DNA of 64,000 bases from Psychrobacter sp. P2G3 (GTDB lineage Bacteria > Pseudomonadota > Gammaproteobacteria > Pseudomonadales > Moraxellaceae). The notes beneath the pieces are model-generated. The model saw only the letters and a list, made by a program, of their open reading frames with translations. It searched no databases and was not told the DNA's origin. The position numbers and the translations under genes are program-made. Shown in pieces: positions 8,976-18,088 of this stretch; the stretch's first letter is position 1; each line of letters starts with the position of its first letter. The DNA lies in assembly GCF_001593285.1 (NCBI RefSeq), contig NZ_CP012529.1, positions 2,108,001 to 2,172,000 on the forward strand, read 5' to 3'.

Positions 8976-10112
8976 TTACGATGCAAACTTGTCTTGATAA
9001 GCAGGTAATACGCTATCTTGTAGCCATTGATTAAAAGGTAGTACAGCTAGCTTCATAGCATCATTACCCTGTTCAGCCAGCCAATTTAACTCAAGAAGGA
9101 GATCGCTCATGACCTTTGGAATATCAGCCAAATAGCGGTTTTTACCATCACGCTCAGATAAACGAATAAAAATTCCTAATACCTTTAGATGTCGTTGTAC
9201 ACCCATCACATTCAAATCATGTTCAAACTGCTCAGCACTGTCCGCTGTCGGTAGCATTGCTAGCTGCTGCAATTGCCAGAAATCATTAACCCAGCTTGAT
9301 ACCTGACTCTCTGGCCACTCCACATAGGCATCACGCACTAAGGATACCAAATCATAAGTATATGCACCGATTACAGCATCTTGAAAATCAATGACGCCTA
9401 AGCGCGAATGATCTGCTTGATCTTGCATTAAGTTGCGACTGTGATAATCACGATGAACAATCACCTGCGGTTGAGTCAAAATATCATCGATTAAGGCCGA
9501 TTTTAGATTTTCCCATAACTTCTCATTAAGGCTTACACCAATATAAGGTATGAACCAATCACGGAACAAATCCATTTCACGATTGAGCATTGCGCTATCA
9601 TAATCAGGCAGTTCGTGCTCTACGCGAGCTGTCTGCACAGGCGTTTTTTGTAAATCAACTAATGTTTTCATCGCCAACTGGTAACAGTCATTCACCTTTG
9701 CAGTTGGCGCATCAACCAATAAGTGCGCGAACTCTGTCGCTCCAAAATCTTGTAGTACCAAAAACCCTTGTGCCATATCTTGGGCAATAAGCTCTGGCAC
9801 ATTGATTGCAGGCGCCATCAGCTTAGTAACGTTGACAAACTGCTGCATTGCTTCTTGCTCATCAGCGGAATCCATGACGATATACCGTGCTGCTGGGGTA
9901 TCATCGCTGCTGTTAGCATCAAACAGTTGTATGCGATGGTACTGGCGTGCACTGGCATCACCCGGTAAGCTATCAAGAATAAACGTTTGATCTTCAAATA
10001 CTTGCTGCAACCAGTTCTCTAATTGCTGCTGACGGGTACTGTTATCGACATCAGTATTGATATTAGTATTATCATCAGGCTGTAAAACTATATGGTCTGT
10101 CATAAAGGGCAT
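8976..10112 (-). CDS. amgK: Anomeric MurNAc/GlcNAc kinase (aminoglycoside-phosphotransferase fold)
   Basis: The protein has the kinase fold of the APH family. The catalytic loop H220-R-D-Y-H-S-R-N227 and the metal-binding D242 in GVIDFQDAVIG are intact. AmgK phosphorylates the anomeric hydroxyl of MurNAc or GlcNAc recovered from peptidoglycan turnover, feeding MurU, whose gene follows 56 bases downstream on the same strand. At 378 aa it is slightly longer than usual because of an Asn/Asp-rich N-terminus. No clear Shine-Dalgarno sequence marks the ATG at 10112; an internal ATG at 10103 is an alternative start. It is cytoplasmic and divergent from lptD. Confidence 0.85.
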   Translation of the reverse strand: MPFMTDHIVLQPDDNTNINTDVDNSTRQQQLENWLQQVFEDQTFILDSLPGDASARQYHRIQLFDANSSDDTPAARYIVMDSADEQEAMQQFVNVTKLMAPAINVPELIAQDMAQGFLVLQDFGATEFAHLLVDAPTAKVNDCYQLAMKTLVDLQKTPVQTARVEHELPDYDSAMLNREMDLFRDWFIPYIGVSLNEKLWENLKSALIDDILTQPQVIVHRDYHSRNLMQDQADHSRLGVIDFQDAVIGAYTYDLVSLVRDAYVEWPESQVSSWVNDFWQLQQLAMLPTADSAEQFEHDLNVMGVQRHLKVLGIFIRLSERDGKNRYLADIPKVMSDLLLELNWLAEQGNDAMKLAVLPFNQWLQDSVLPAYQDKFAS

Positions 10113-10581
10113 CGCAGGTTAACAGTCAATAAGCTTAAGTACTTGATAATTGTAAGAACAATAATACTGAAAATACAATCGTCAAAAATACCTAGCATTA
10201 ATGACTAAATTAGTAATAAATAAAGTGAATACTTGCTAAAATGACGAGCTATTTTTATTTGCTGGACGTTTTAGGTTATTTTTAAGACTCATTTTATGTG
10301 CTGTGCTGAGCATTAATGGTAAAAACGTCTTGCTACGTTATAAAATTTGATGAATAGTGTAGCTGATTTGGTTTTTTTTGACTATGATAACTCATCAATA
10401 GTTGTAATATGACCGGATATCCAAATCTATATTATCGTATAGTGGTCAGATATACCTTTGCTATTGACTCGTTTTTATTGGCTCAAACTGGTTTTTTATC
10501 AGTCTAGCTTAGATATAGGACGAGATTAAAATATACAACTGAACCAAATATCGCAACCCCATAGGCTTTGCAATCATAGGT
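10113..10581. other. 469-base divergent intergenic region between amgK and lptD
   Basis: No ORF or clear RNA structure is seen. TTGAC-like -35 elements occur (for example TTGACT near 10377 and 10464) but none pairs convincingly with a -10 box at normal spacing. It presumably holds promoters for both directions. Confidence 0.4.
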
Positions 10582-13500
10582 GTGCCCTTGTTATATTCTC
10601 CGCTTTACCAAAGCATTCGTTTGATTTTATTTGGTGCCTTGAGCTTGACCGGCTTGACTGTGAGCGCTGCTACAGTAATGAGCGATGATAAGCAGGCAGC
10701 ACCGTTAATCTCTGACAGCCCTAGTATTGCTAGTGCTCCTACCAAAGAATACAGCAATAGCTATAGTAATGAGTTAAGCACTAGACCAAAGACGAATTTG
10801 GCCTCTTCAACCACTATTGAGCTTGCCAACTCTGAGCAAATTGCTGTCGCGCCGATTAGCAATCAGACTAAAGATACCAGTTATAACTTAACTTCTAGCG
10901 ATGATTTCAATTCTAATAGTGATTTCAACTCTAATAACAAATTAACTGCTGATAATGTAATTACTGAAACTGACACCACAGCTGCGCTGCCAATAACTGA
11001 AACTACTCAAAACCTAGCTCTTGAAGCAGAGCGATCATTCAATAAAAGCGATAATAAGAGTTCAACGCAGACACGTCAAAATACGAATAAGAATTCAGCA
11101 ATTGATAACAATCGTCTTAATCTTAATGATGAAAGTGTTCAAGACAGTCTGATGCGTTTAGCAGAATTTTATGAGCTGACTCCAGATACTGATCCGTCAA
11201 CTTTAAGAAATAATGACAATACTATAAACTCTGAACAGACTACTAGCTCTGAACAAGACGGTATTCAAAATACGCTAACGCCTACGCCGCAAACCATTCC
11301 AAAAGTAGGTGAAAACTTAAGGCTACTTCCAAGGGTCGTAGATAGCGCTCAGCGCTGTGAAGGCCAATGGGTTAATCCTAAACGTAATCCTAATTACCAG
11401 CGCGCAGTAAATGAAGCAGGTGGACAGGCAAATACCAATCTTAACGGCGTTCCTAATAATCAAGCGCCACTGTTTGCGGAGTCTGATTACGGCTACTACG
11501 ATAATGTAGATTATGCTGAGCTATCAGGCAACGTCATTATCGACCAAGGCACTCAGCATATCGAAGCCGATAAAGTCGTGCTTGATTTGACCAATGGCGT
11601 TGCTGCTGCGCAAGGCAAAGTGATGTTTACTGACCAAGCCACTGGCAATGGCAACACTCGAAATAATGGTAAAGTTGGTATTACGAACAAGGCTGCACAG
11701 GGTGGTCTCATCGGTGTTGCAGATAACTTGGCTTATAATACTGAGACTGGACAATCAACTGCTGATGAAGTGGCTTTTGCCAGTGTGGAATTGCAAGCAC
11801 ATGGCTACGCCAAGCGTTTGAATCGACCTAACGACACTCAGTATGAGCTTGATGAGGTGATGTTCAGCACCTGTCCGCCCACAAATCGCAAGTGGCAATT
11901 CGATGCTAAAAGCATTGATCTAGATACTGAGACTGGGCGCGGTGAAGCTTATAATACTACCTTTCGTATCGCTGATGTACCTGTCTTCTATTTACCTTAC
12001 TTCAACTTTCCTATCGACAGCCGCCGTAGTAGTGGATTCTTATTACCTAGCGCGAGTATCGGTAGCGAAAGTGGTCTCGAAATCGACATCCCTTATTATT
12101 TTAATTTAGCACCTAACTATGATGCCACGTTAAATACCCATCTCTATACCAATCGTAATCCGATGCTCTCAGGTGAATTCCGTTATTTAACTGAGCAATA
12201 TGGCGAAGGTATCTTTAACGGCTCATATTTACCTAATGACAAAGAGTATGACGATGAGGATCGGAGTAGCTTTTTCTATGATCATTATTGGTCATCGAAT
12301 AGCATTCCACGTTTGAGTGGTGATGCGAAGTACAGTTATGTGTCTGACGAAGACTACCTTAACGACTTTGATACGCTGGGTTTATCAGACAATACGTTGA
12401 ACCTGCCAAGACGTGCCCGACTTAATTATTATAATGATTATGTTAATGGTGAGCTAAAACTTGAAACGTTCCAAACGCTCAGTGCATTTACTAACGCAGG
12501 CGATGCGCTAGAAGATAAAGATAAGCCCTACTCACGTCTACCACAGTTATCATTAAATTACCGTCTACCATGGTTAGATGCCTTTGATATTACTGGCGTT
12601 CACGACTCAGCTTACTTCAAAAAATCCATTGATGATGGTTCTGAAGATGAAAAGAGCGGTGTACGTGTCTATAACAAGTTAAGCACTACTTATCCGATTG
12701 AAGCTGCATGGGGTTATGTAAAACCCAAGCTTAGCCTGCAACACCTGTACACCTCGTATGATCAAGATAGCTTAGAGGATAACCAATTAAATAAAGAGGA
12801 CGGTAATCAATCAGTATTTGTACCACAAGCTAGTATTGATGCTGGTCTGCACTTTTATCGCCCTGGTTCACCATTTGGTGCCTTCGACGATACAATGGGC
12901 GGCTATCAGCTACTTAGTCCGCGTCTAAAATATACTTACTCACCATTTGAAGACCAAAACGATATTCCTAACTTCAATACTCGTATTGCGTCTATTAACT
13001 ATGAACAGCTATTTTCGGACAGTTGGTTCTTAGGACATGATCGCTTGCAAGACTTGCATGCCATTACTCCAGGTATCAATTATCGTTACATCGACGCAAC
13101 GGGTGTGACACGTTTTGATGGTAGCATTGCAGAGCAGTTCTATTATGGTGATGGGCGCGTCACTCTTGATGATCAGACGCCAGTATTTAACACCTCATCA
13201 TCTGGAATGGTATGGAATGCTAGCACCCAACCTTACAATAACGTATGGGTTGATGTTAGTGGCGCTTTAAATAACAGCTACGACCTCAATTATCTTACGA
13301 CAGAGCTACGCTATCAGCCGTCAGATAATAGCTTATTTAACGTCGGTTTTGTCAAACGCCAGCGTGATGAAAATACTGATCAATTGCCATTATCTGCATT
13401 TACAGCATCGGCAATTTTCCCTGTTAATAACAGTTGGCGCGTGTTGGCACAAGGACAATACGATTATCGTAGTGATAAAATGCTAGATGCACTCGTCGGT

Positions 13501-13704
13501 ATTGATTATGAAGACTGCTGTATTGGTTTTGCAGTTTATGGTCGCCGCTACTATAATGATTTAAACCTTAAAGAGAAACCTACGCAAGCGATTATGGCAG
13601 AGATTAGGCTCAACGGGCTTGGCAGTGGTAGCAGTCGTCTCACCCGCTTACTTGCGGATAAGGTCTTAGGCTTTGAGCCAGTACAAACTGCTTGGAAAGA
13701 TTAG
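10582..13704 (+). CDS. lptD: LPS-assembly outer membrane protein LptD
   Basis: LptD is the outer-membrane beta-barrel of the Lpt bridge and inserts LPS into the outer leaflet together with LptE. A signal peptide (LILFGALSLTGLTVSAA) is followed by about 230 Asn/Ser/Thr-rich low-complexity residues. The periplasmic OstA-like beta-jellyroll domain then begins near C259 (RCEGQW). The C-terminal half is the barrel (FNFPIDSRRSSGFLLPS). The disulphide cysteines are conserved: C259, one in STCPPTN, and the CC pair in YEDCCIGF. At 1040 aa it is much longer than the ~780-aa E. coli protein because of the N-terminal insert. It starts with GTG at 10582; TTG at 10588 has the better spacing to AGG. surA follows. 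Confidence 0.95.
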   Translation: MPLLYSPLYQSIRLILFGALSLTGLTVSAATVMSDDKQAAPLISDSPSIASAPTKEYSNSYSNELSTRPKTNLASSTTIELANSEQIAVAPISNQTKDTSYNLTSSDDFNSNSDFNSNNKLTADNVITETDTTAALPITETTQNLALEAERSFNKSDNKSSTQTRQNTNKNSAIDNNRLNLNDESVQDSLMRLAEFYELTPDTDPSTLRNNDNTINSEQTTSSEQDGIQNTLTPTPQTIPKVGENLRLLPRVVDSAQRCEGQWVNPKRNPNYQRAVNEAGGQANTNLNGVPNNQAPLFAESDYGYYDNVDYAELSGNVIIDQGTQHIEADKVVLDLTNGVAAAQGKVMFTDQATGNGNTRNNGKVGITNKAAQGGLIGVADNLAYNTETGQSTADEVAFASVELQAHGYAKRLNRPNDTQYELDEVMFSTCPPTNRKWQFDAKSIDLDTETGRGEAYNTTFRIADVPVFYLPYFNFPIDSRRSSGFLLPSASIGSESGLEIDIPYYFNLAPNYDATLNTHLYTNRNPMLSGEFRYLTEQYGEGIFNGSYLPNDKEYDDEDRSSFFYDHYWSSNSIPRLSGDAKYSYVSDEDYLNDFDTLGLSDNTLNLPRRARLNYYNDYVNGELKLETFQTLSAFTNAGDALEDKDKPYSRLPQLSLNYRLPWLDAFDITGVHDSAYFKKSIDDGSEDEKSGVRVYNKLSTTYPIEAAWGYVKPKLSLQHLYTSYDQDSLEDNQLNKEDGNQSVFVPQASIDAGLHFYRPGSPFGAFDDTMGGYQLLSPRLKYTYSPFEDQNDIPNFNTRIASINYEQLFSDSWFLGHDRLQDLHAITPGINYRYIDATGVTRFDGSIAEQFYYGDGRVTLDDQTPVFNTSSSGMVWNASTQPYNNVWVDVSGALNNSYDLNYLTTELRYQPSDNSLFNVGFVKRQRDENTDQLPLSAFTASAIFPVNNSWRVLAQGQYDYRSDKMLDALVGIDYEDCCIGFAVYGRRYYNDLNLKEKPTQAIMAEIRLNGLGSGSSRLTRLLADKVLGFEPVQTAWKD

Positions 13705-13911
13705 CAGAAATTTTTAGAGATATTGATTTAGCAGTCTTAAATTAACGAGCGATAATGTAGTAATTGAAGCAATTCAATAGACTAAACAATCACGTAATAA
13801 CATTGTGGGCAAGAGTATTCAATATATGATTATTTGTAATGTAACCTGCGAATAATTATGAAGATCATTGCCCAAACACCATCCGATGCGATGACATTGA
13901 TGAGGAGCATC

Positions 13912-15315
13912 ATGAGATTTTTTTCTTTACGTCAGACCAGCCGTGCTGTACTAATTTCTATGGGTATGAGCGCAGGCATTTTAATAAGCTTTAGTAGTCA
14001 AGCAGCAACTGTTAAACCTGCAAATGCGCAACCAAACGTTGCAACTGCTAGTCAAAACAACAATGCTCGCTTAACGCCTGCTAATAGTACTGACGGTATT
14101 ATTGCTCTAGTCAATGATAACGCTATCTTAAAAAGCGACTTAGTCGATGCTATTGCTCAAACCCAAGCACGTGCGCAAGCAGCTGGCGAGCCTATCGCCA
14201 ATTCAGCGCAATTGCAGTCTGAGGTATTAAATGCATTGATTCTACGTGAGTTGCAACTCTCGTTAATCAATCGTGTCGGTCTCAAGGCCGATGAAGCAGC
14301 CATCAATCAACGTCTTGCACAAATTGCTCAGTCTGAAGGACTCGGTAGTATTAGCGCTCTACAGCAACGTCTAGATGCCAATCAAGCAGGAAGCTATGCC
14401 GCTTTACGTTCACAACTGATTGAAGACGCTGCTATTCAGTCTTTGCAACAGCGCCAAATCACCAGCCGTGTACGTATCAGTGAGCAAGATATTGATGCGT
14501 TTTTGAACTCTCCGGAAGCCAAGCGCCTAAATCAAAGTGAATATCAAACTATTCACGTTCGCGTACCGTATATAGATGACTATAGTCGCTTATCTGAAGC
14601 TCAACGTAGTGAGGCGCTAAAAGTCGCTCAAGTATTACGTACTCGTCTACAAGCGCCAAATGTCGATGTTGAAGCTGCTGTAGCCGCAGCCCAAGGCAGC
14701 TATCCAATTCCGCTACAAGGTGGCGATATGGGTTTTCATAAAGCTGCTGCTCTGCCCATAGAGCTCTCTAGCGAGATTACTAAGCTTGAAGTTGGTGCCG
14801 TTAGCGCTCCACTAGTGACCCCTGAAGGCATTGATATTATTAAACTGGCTAATAAAAAAGCTAGTGACACTATGATTATACCGCAGTGGCATGCTCGTCA
14901 TATATTGGTCAAAGTGGATGAGCTACAAACTGATGCACTTGCTGAACAGAAGATTAACGATCTATATGATCAGCTACGTAAAGGTGCAGATTTTGCAGAT
15001 CTAGCATCAACTTATTCAGATGACCCAGGTTCAGCGGGACGTGGCGGTGATCTTGATTGGGTAAGCGAAGAAGATATGGTTGGCCCATTTGAAGCTGTTA
15101 TGAAAAACACTACCGTTGGTGATTATTCTGCACCCTTTAAGACTCAGTTTGGTTGGCATATTTTAAAAGTCGAAGGTAAACGCCAACAGGATGTCAGCGA
15201 GCAGTATCGCCGCAATATGGCTCGTCAAGCACTGTATCAACGCTTAGCACCACAAGCCCAAGAAGATTGGTTACAAGAATTACGTGCTGGTGCTTACATC
15301 CAAGTGCTTAATTGA
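13912..15315 (+). CDS. surA: Periplasmic chaperone and peptidyl-prolyl isomerase SurA
   Basis: SurA escorts unfolded outer-membrane proteins, including LptD, to the Bam complex. A signal peptide (RAVLISMGMSAGILISFSSQAA) precedes the chaperone N-domain, which starts at DGIIALVNDNAILKSDL. Two parvulin domains follow; the second is clearest (QWHARHILVKVDE, then GSAGRGGDLDWV and FGWHILKVEGKR). I moved the start to the ATG at 13912 because GAGGAG lies four bases upstream and a normal signal peptide results. The ATG at 13858 would add 18 residues. It lies about 200 bases after lptD, as in many proteobacteria, and a terminator follows. pdxA and rsmA, which follow in E. coli, are absent. Confidence 0.94.
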   Translation: MRFFSLRQTSRAVLISMGMSAGILISFSSQAATVKPANAQPNVATASQNNNARLTPANSTDGIIALVNDNAILKSDLVDAIAQTQARAQAAGEPIANSAQLQSEVLNALILRELQLSLINRVGLKADEAAINQRLAQIAQSEGLGSISALQQRLDANQAGSYAALRSQLIEDAAIQSLQQRQITSRVRISEQDIDAFLNSPEAKRLNQSEYQTIHVRVPYIDDYSRLSEAQRSEALKVAQVLRTRLQAPNVDVEAAVAAAQGSYPIPLQGGDMGFHKAAALPIELSSEITKLEVGAVSAPLVTPEGIDIIKLANKKASDTMIIPQWHARHILVKVDELQTDALAEQKINDLYDQLRKGADFADLASTYSDDPGSAGRGGDLDWVSEEDMVGPFEAVMKNTTVGDYSAPFKTQFGWHILKVEGKRQQDVSEQYRRNMARQALYQRLAPQAQEDWLQELRAGAYIQVLN

Positions 15316-15797
15316 TATCTAGATATCATATTTTTAGCTTAAGTTACAGCTGATAGATTTTTAAGGGCATATACAGATGTATATGCCCTTTTTATTATTT
15401 TAAAATCTGTTTATAGCAATTAAATTTTTAATTAATCATTAATAAACCTCAATGTTTTTTACGCTCCGCAAGTCGCTTATTGTATGCTAGTATTATTACA
15501 ACCAACTAGAGTTTGGTTTTGTTGGTTTCTTGTTAACTTAAATCCTTTTATAGCTGTTTGTACTATTCCTAACCATTATTCACAATAACTGTAACAATCA
15601 GCTGATGTTTGGTAAATATAATGCTCCAACAGTTTACTAAGCCCAAGTAGTTTTTCATTAATCTCATTACCATAAATGAAAAATCTTACGAGGTAGCATT
15701 TTAGAGACTGTCATGAATATTATAAATATAAAAACACTGCATCGCAGTGCCTCTTTTACACCTCCATAATCATATTTGATATTTAGGATACATAAAC
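15316..15797. other. 482-base non-coding region after surA
   Basis: After the surA terminator the region is AT-rich with no supported ORF. Two further hairpins are visible. One has arms TTTTTCATT (15651-15659) and AATGAAAAA (15675-15683). The other is CACTGC-ATC-GCAGTG (15735-15749), followed by CTCTTTT. I could not connect them to a promoter, so a second small RNA here is only a possibility. Confidence 0.4.
15363..15393 (+). terminator. Rho-independent terminator of lptD-surA
   Basis: Arms AAGGGCATATACA (15363-15375) and TGTATATGCCCTT (15378-15390) form a near-perfect hairpin that runs into a T-tract. Confidence 0.88.
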
Positions 15798-16043
15798 GTG
15801 GACAATAAATTAACTGGTAGCGACTTAACTCGAGCGATGTTAGATCGTGGCGATAAACAGATTTGGTGTGCAGTAGACGATGATAGTGATGAGCGTGCTA
15901 TTAGCGATCAAATTGATAATGACTTTACAGCTCGTATTGTGTCTTTTCGCGATGGAAAATTTTTCTGTACCGCTGGGATGACATGGTTGTACGCTGTACC
16001 CATCAAAATCAGTGTACTTACTCAAGAAGAAGTGGGTTTGTAA
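15798..16043 (+). CDS. Small protein of unknown function, 81 aa
   Basis: I do not recognise a named family. The protein is soluble, acidic and compact, with no signal peptide or membrane helix. Notable parts are KQIWCAVDDDSDE near residue 20 and the C-terminal block DGKFFCTAGMTWLYAVPIKI with two cysteines overall. It starts with GTG, with AGGA about nine bases upstream. Codon use looks like the neighbours, and a terminator-like hairpin follows, so expression as a single gene is likely. It lies next to the predicted Rsm-type RNA, transcribed towards it from the other side. Confidence 0.6.
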   Translation: MDNKLTGSDLTRAMLDRGDKQIWCAVDDDSDERAISDQIDNDFTARIVSFRDGKFFCTAGMTWLYAVPIKISVLTQEEVGL

Positions 16044-16139
16044 TTACAACTGGCTTAACTAACAATTGAAGTAACCTATCTTATTTCAAAGAGATGATTG
16101 TGGGTGAGATAAACGTGCTTGAAAATCATTATTGCTTTT

Positions 16140-16168
16140 AAAGGTATATGCAAATGCATATGCTTTTT
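16140..16168 (+). terminator. Probable terminator of the 81-aa gene
   Basis: Arms AAAGGTATATGCA (16140-16152) and TGCATATGCTTTT (16155-16167) pair with two G-T wobbles and end in five T residues. It resembles the surA terminator in sequence. Confidence 0.6.
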
Positions 16169-16231
16169 ATATTTAGAGCTACTGTATTTAGTTTGGTAGA
16201 ACCCTATCATTTAACGAAATAGTACACAAAG

Positions 16232-16268
16232 AAAAGCCCCGAACCTAGGGCGATTGGTTCGGGGCTTT
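16232..16268 (-). terminator. Strong Rho-independent terminator of the predicted small RNA
   Basis: Arms AAAGCCCCGAACC (16233-16245) and GGTTCGGGGCTTT (16256-16268) form a 13-bp GC-rich stem. Read on the minus strand the stem is followed by TTTTCTTTG; on the plus strand only TTT follows. This orients it to minus-strand transcription. Confidence 0.85.
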
Positions 16269-16421
16269 AACGCTTCATATTGTTATTATTATTGTTTCTT
16301 CCTTCGCGACTCATCCTAAGTCACAAACAGTAGCCTATAAGAGAGCGGGCTAACCTGTTCTTGTATTGCTACTGTCTCAACACCGCATCCTTGCCTATCC
16401 TTGTGTTGATGGTGCTATTGT
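16232..16421 (-). ncRNA. Predicted Gac/Rsm-type small RNA that sequesters CsrA/RsmA
   Basis: No ORF fits here, but on the minus strand the region has the parts of a CsrB/RsmZ-class RNA. There are four A-flanked GGA motifs (AAGGAT twice, TAGGAT, AAGGAA; complements at 16398-16400, 16388-16390, 16314-16316 and 16300-16302). The TAGGATG motif forms the loop of a 6-bp hairpin (16306-16324), the preferred CsrA-binding geometry. Two other stems are CAACAC/GTGTTG (16403-16408 with 16378-16383) and ACAGTAGC/GCTACTGT (16368-16375 with 16327-16334). A strong terminator closes it, and a GacA-like box lies about 55-65 bases before the likely start. The 5' end is inferred from TATGAT or TACAAT -10 candidates. 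Four GGA sites is fewer than in RsmY or RsmZ of Pseudomonas. Confidence 0.65.
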
Positions 16422-16466
16422 ATTGGAATCATATATGAGTAGCTAGAGGCTAAAAACCCTATTTGT

Positions 16467-16484
16467 TGTACGCTTTAGCTTACA
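16467..16484 (-). promoter_or_regulatory. GacA-type upstream activating sequence
   Basis: The 18-bp sequence reads TGTAAG-N6-CGTACA on the minus strand. The known GacA box consensus in Pseudomonas is TGTAAG-N6-CTTACA, so 11 of 12 specified bases match. It sits upstream of the predicted small RNA at the distance usual for rsmX/Y/Z promoters. Confidence 0.65.
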
Positions 16485-16534
16485 TTTATCCGCCTAACTG
16501 AATAGAAAGAATAGCTGCGCGCTAAACGATGATG

Positions 16535-17665
16535 TTAACTAAAATCCGCCTGTTCTTCTGCATGCTCTTTTGAGACTTTGGTTCCTTCCTTTTTGCCTTC
16601 TTCAATTTTGTTTTCTGTTTCTTTGATATCTTCAGTTTGAGCGGTAGGAGCATTTTGTTCCTGCTTACTCGCCTCTTCTGGTTCGTACTGTAAAGTAGTC
16701 ATAACAGGGAAATGATCAGAGCCAATAGAAGGCATACGCTGAATATCAACCACGGTAAAGCAAGCACTATGAAATATATGATCTAGTGCCCAGCGCAAAA
16801 ACGGATATTTGACATGAAAGGTATTAATAAAATGTCGACCGATACGCGGATCTAATAAACCTGAAATGCGTTGAAAACGGCGGGTCGTCTTTGACCATGC
16901 TACATCATTGAGATCACCCGCTAATATCGCGGTTTGATCATTATCTTTGATGTGTTTGCCAACCATAAGTAGCTCAGCATCACGGGTAGTTGACTTATCT
17001 GCTTCCGTCGGACTTGGCGGCATCGGGTGCAAACAATACAACCAAATAACTCGACCACTTTGCAGGCGCAGCTGCGTATGAATAGAGGGTATATCATCTA
17101 TCATTAAATATTTAACTTTAGGATCTATCAGCTCAAGCTTAGAATATAGATGCATACCATACAGATTGTCTAGCGGTACTTTTACAGTATAAGGATAATC
17201 TACCTCAATTTGATGTAGAGCTTTTTCCCACTTCTCATCACTCTCCAACGTAATCAAAATATCAGGCTGTCTTTGATTAACCAAATCGACCAATTTTTGT
17301 GTTTTATCATTGGGCGTAAGGACGTTTGATACCATTATTTTAAGCTGATGGGCTTGCCCTTCTGGCTTGTCTTTTGCATTCTGAACTTCTTTTTTCCAAA
17401 GCTTAGTATATGGTAATACCATTCTGAGCTGAAAAGCCAAAGTAAGACTTAGAGCTATAAATAACAACCATTGTCCTAACTGCCAGTCTGGCCAAAACAT
17501 TAACATGCTAACCCATGCAATGACGCCCAGTACCATTATCTGAATACGGGGAAATTCAACACCTCGCACCCACCAATTATCAAGAGGCAACCAACCCCAT
17601 ATCGTTACAAATGCGATAAACCCTGCTAACCACTGTGCGCCATAATATAATAGGGAGAGATCCAT
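16535..17665 (-). CDS. Membrane-anchored endonuclease/exonuclease/phosphatase-family protein
   Basis: The N-terminus carries two to three transmembrane helices (LAGFIAFVTIWGWLPL; IMVLGVIAWVSMLMFWP; LLFIALSLTLAF). An EEP-fold domain follows, with the motifs MVSNVLTPN, a metal-binding Glu in ITLESDEKW, AGDLNDVAWS and the catalytic SDHFPV. The fold covers DNases, sphingomyelinases and phosphatases; the substrate is unknown. The final ~45 residues are highly charged (Glu/Lys). Start choice is uncertain: the ATG at 17665 gives a natural membrane protein. An in-frame TTG at 17734 adds 23 residues, with an AGG only three bases away. It runs in the same direction as the small RNA downstream. Confidence 0.75.
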   Translation of the reverse strand: MDLSLLYYGAQWLAGFIAFVTIWGWLPLDNWWVRGVEFPRIQIMVLGVIAWVSMLMFWPDWQLGQWLLFIALSLTLAFQLRMVLPYTKLWKKEVQNAKDKPEGQAHQLKIMVSNVLTPNDKTQKLVDLVNQRQPDILITLESDEKWEKALHQIEVDYPYTVKVPLDNLYGMHLYSKLELIDPKVKYLMIDDIPSIHTQLRLQSGRVIWLYCLHPMPPSPTEADKSTTRDAELLMVGKHIKDNDQTAILAGDLNDVAWSKTTRRFQRISGLLDPRIGRHFINTFHVKYPFLRWALDHIFHSACFTVVDIQRMPSIGSDHFPVMTTLQYEPEEASKQEQNAPTAQTEDIKETENKIEEGKKEGTKVSKEHAEEQADFS

Positions 17666-18088
17666 AGTATGTATTAACCGTTTATTAAATTGATGGTTGA
17701 AGTGATAATTATATCCGTCATCATTAGATGACAAAAGCCTGTATTCTTCTCATCTAAAGTGATAATAGAAGCCTACTTTAGCATTTCATAAGACTATAGC
17801 CTACTATTGAACATTAATTAAGCCTAGCCTTCCGTAAAATACTACAATTTTGACCCCTACCATAAATAAAGAGCTAAACATTTAACCCCATTTTAACTCA
17901 ATACTATTAAAGATTAGTAAATCTAATGAATATTATTACAATAGCAATAACTAAAAGTTATAATTATCATAATTAATAGTGAATAGAAAATGCTTAGAAT
18001 TAGTTAAAAATCCTTGCTTTTTATAACTATTCACGGCATTGTTATTGGTTGGCGATGCAATAAATAATTGTAAGAAGGATTAAGTTTC
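17666..18088. other. AT-rich divergent intergenic region upstream of asd
   Basis: Very AT-rich with no ORF. AAGGAT just before 18089 is the asd ribosome binding site. It presumably holds promoters for asd and the divergent EEP gene; no unique box could be assigned. Confidence 0.4.
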
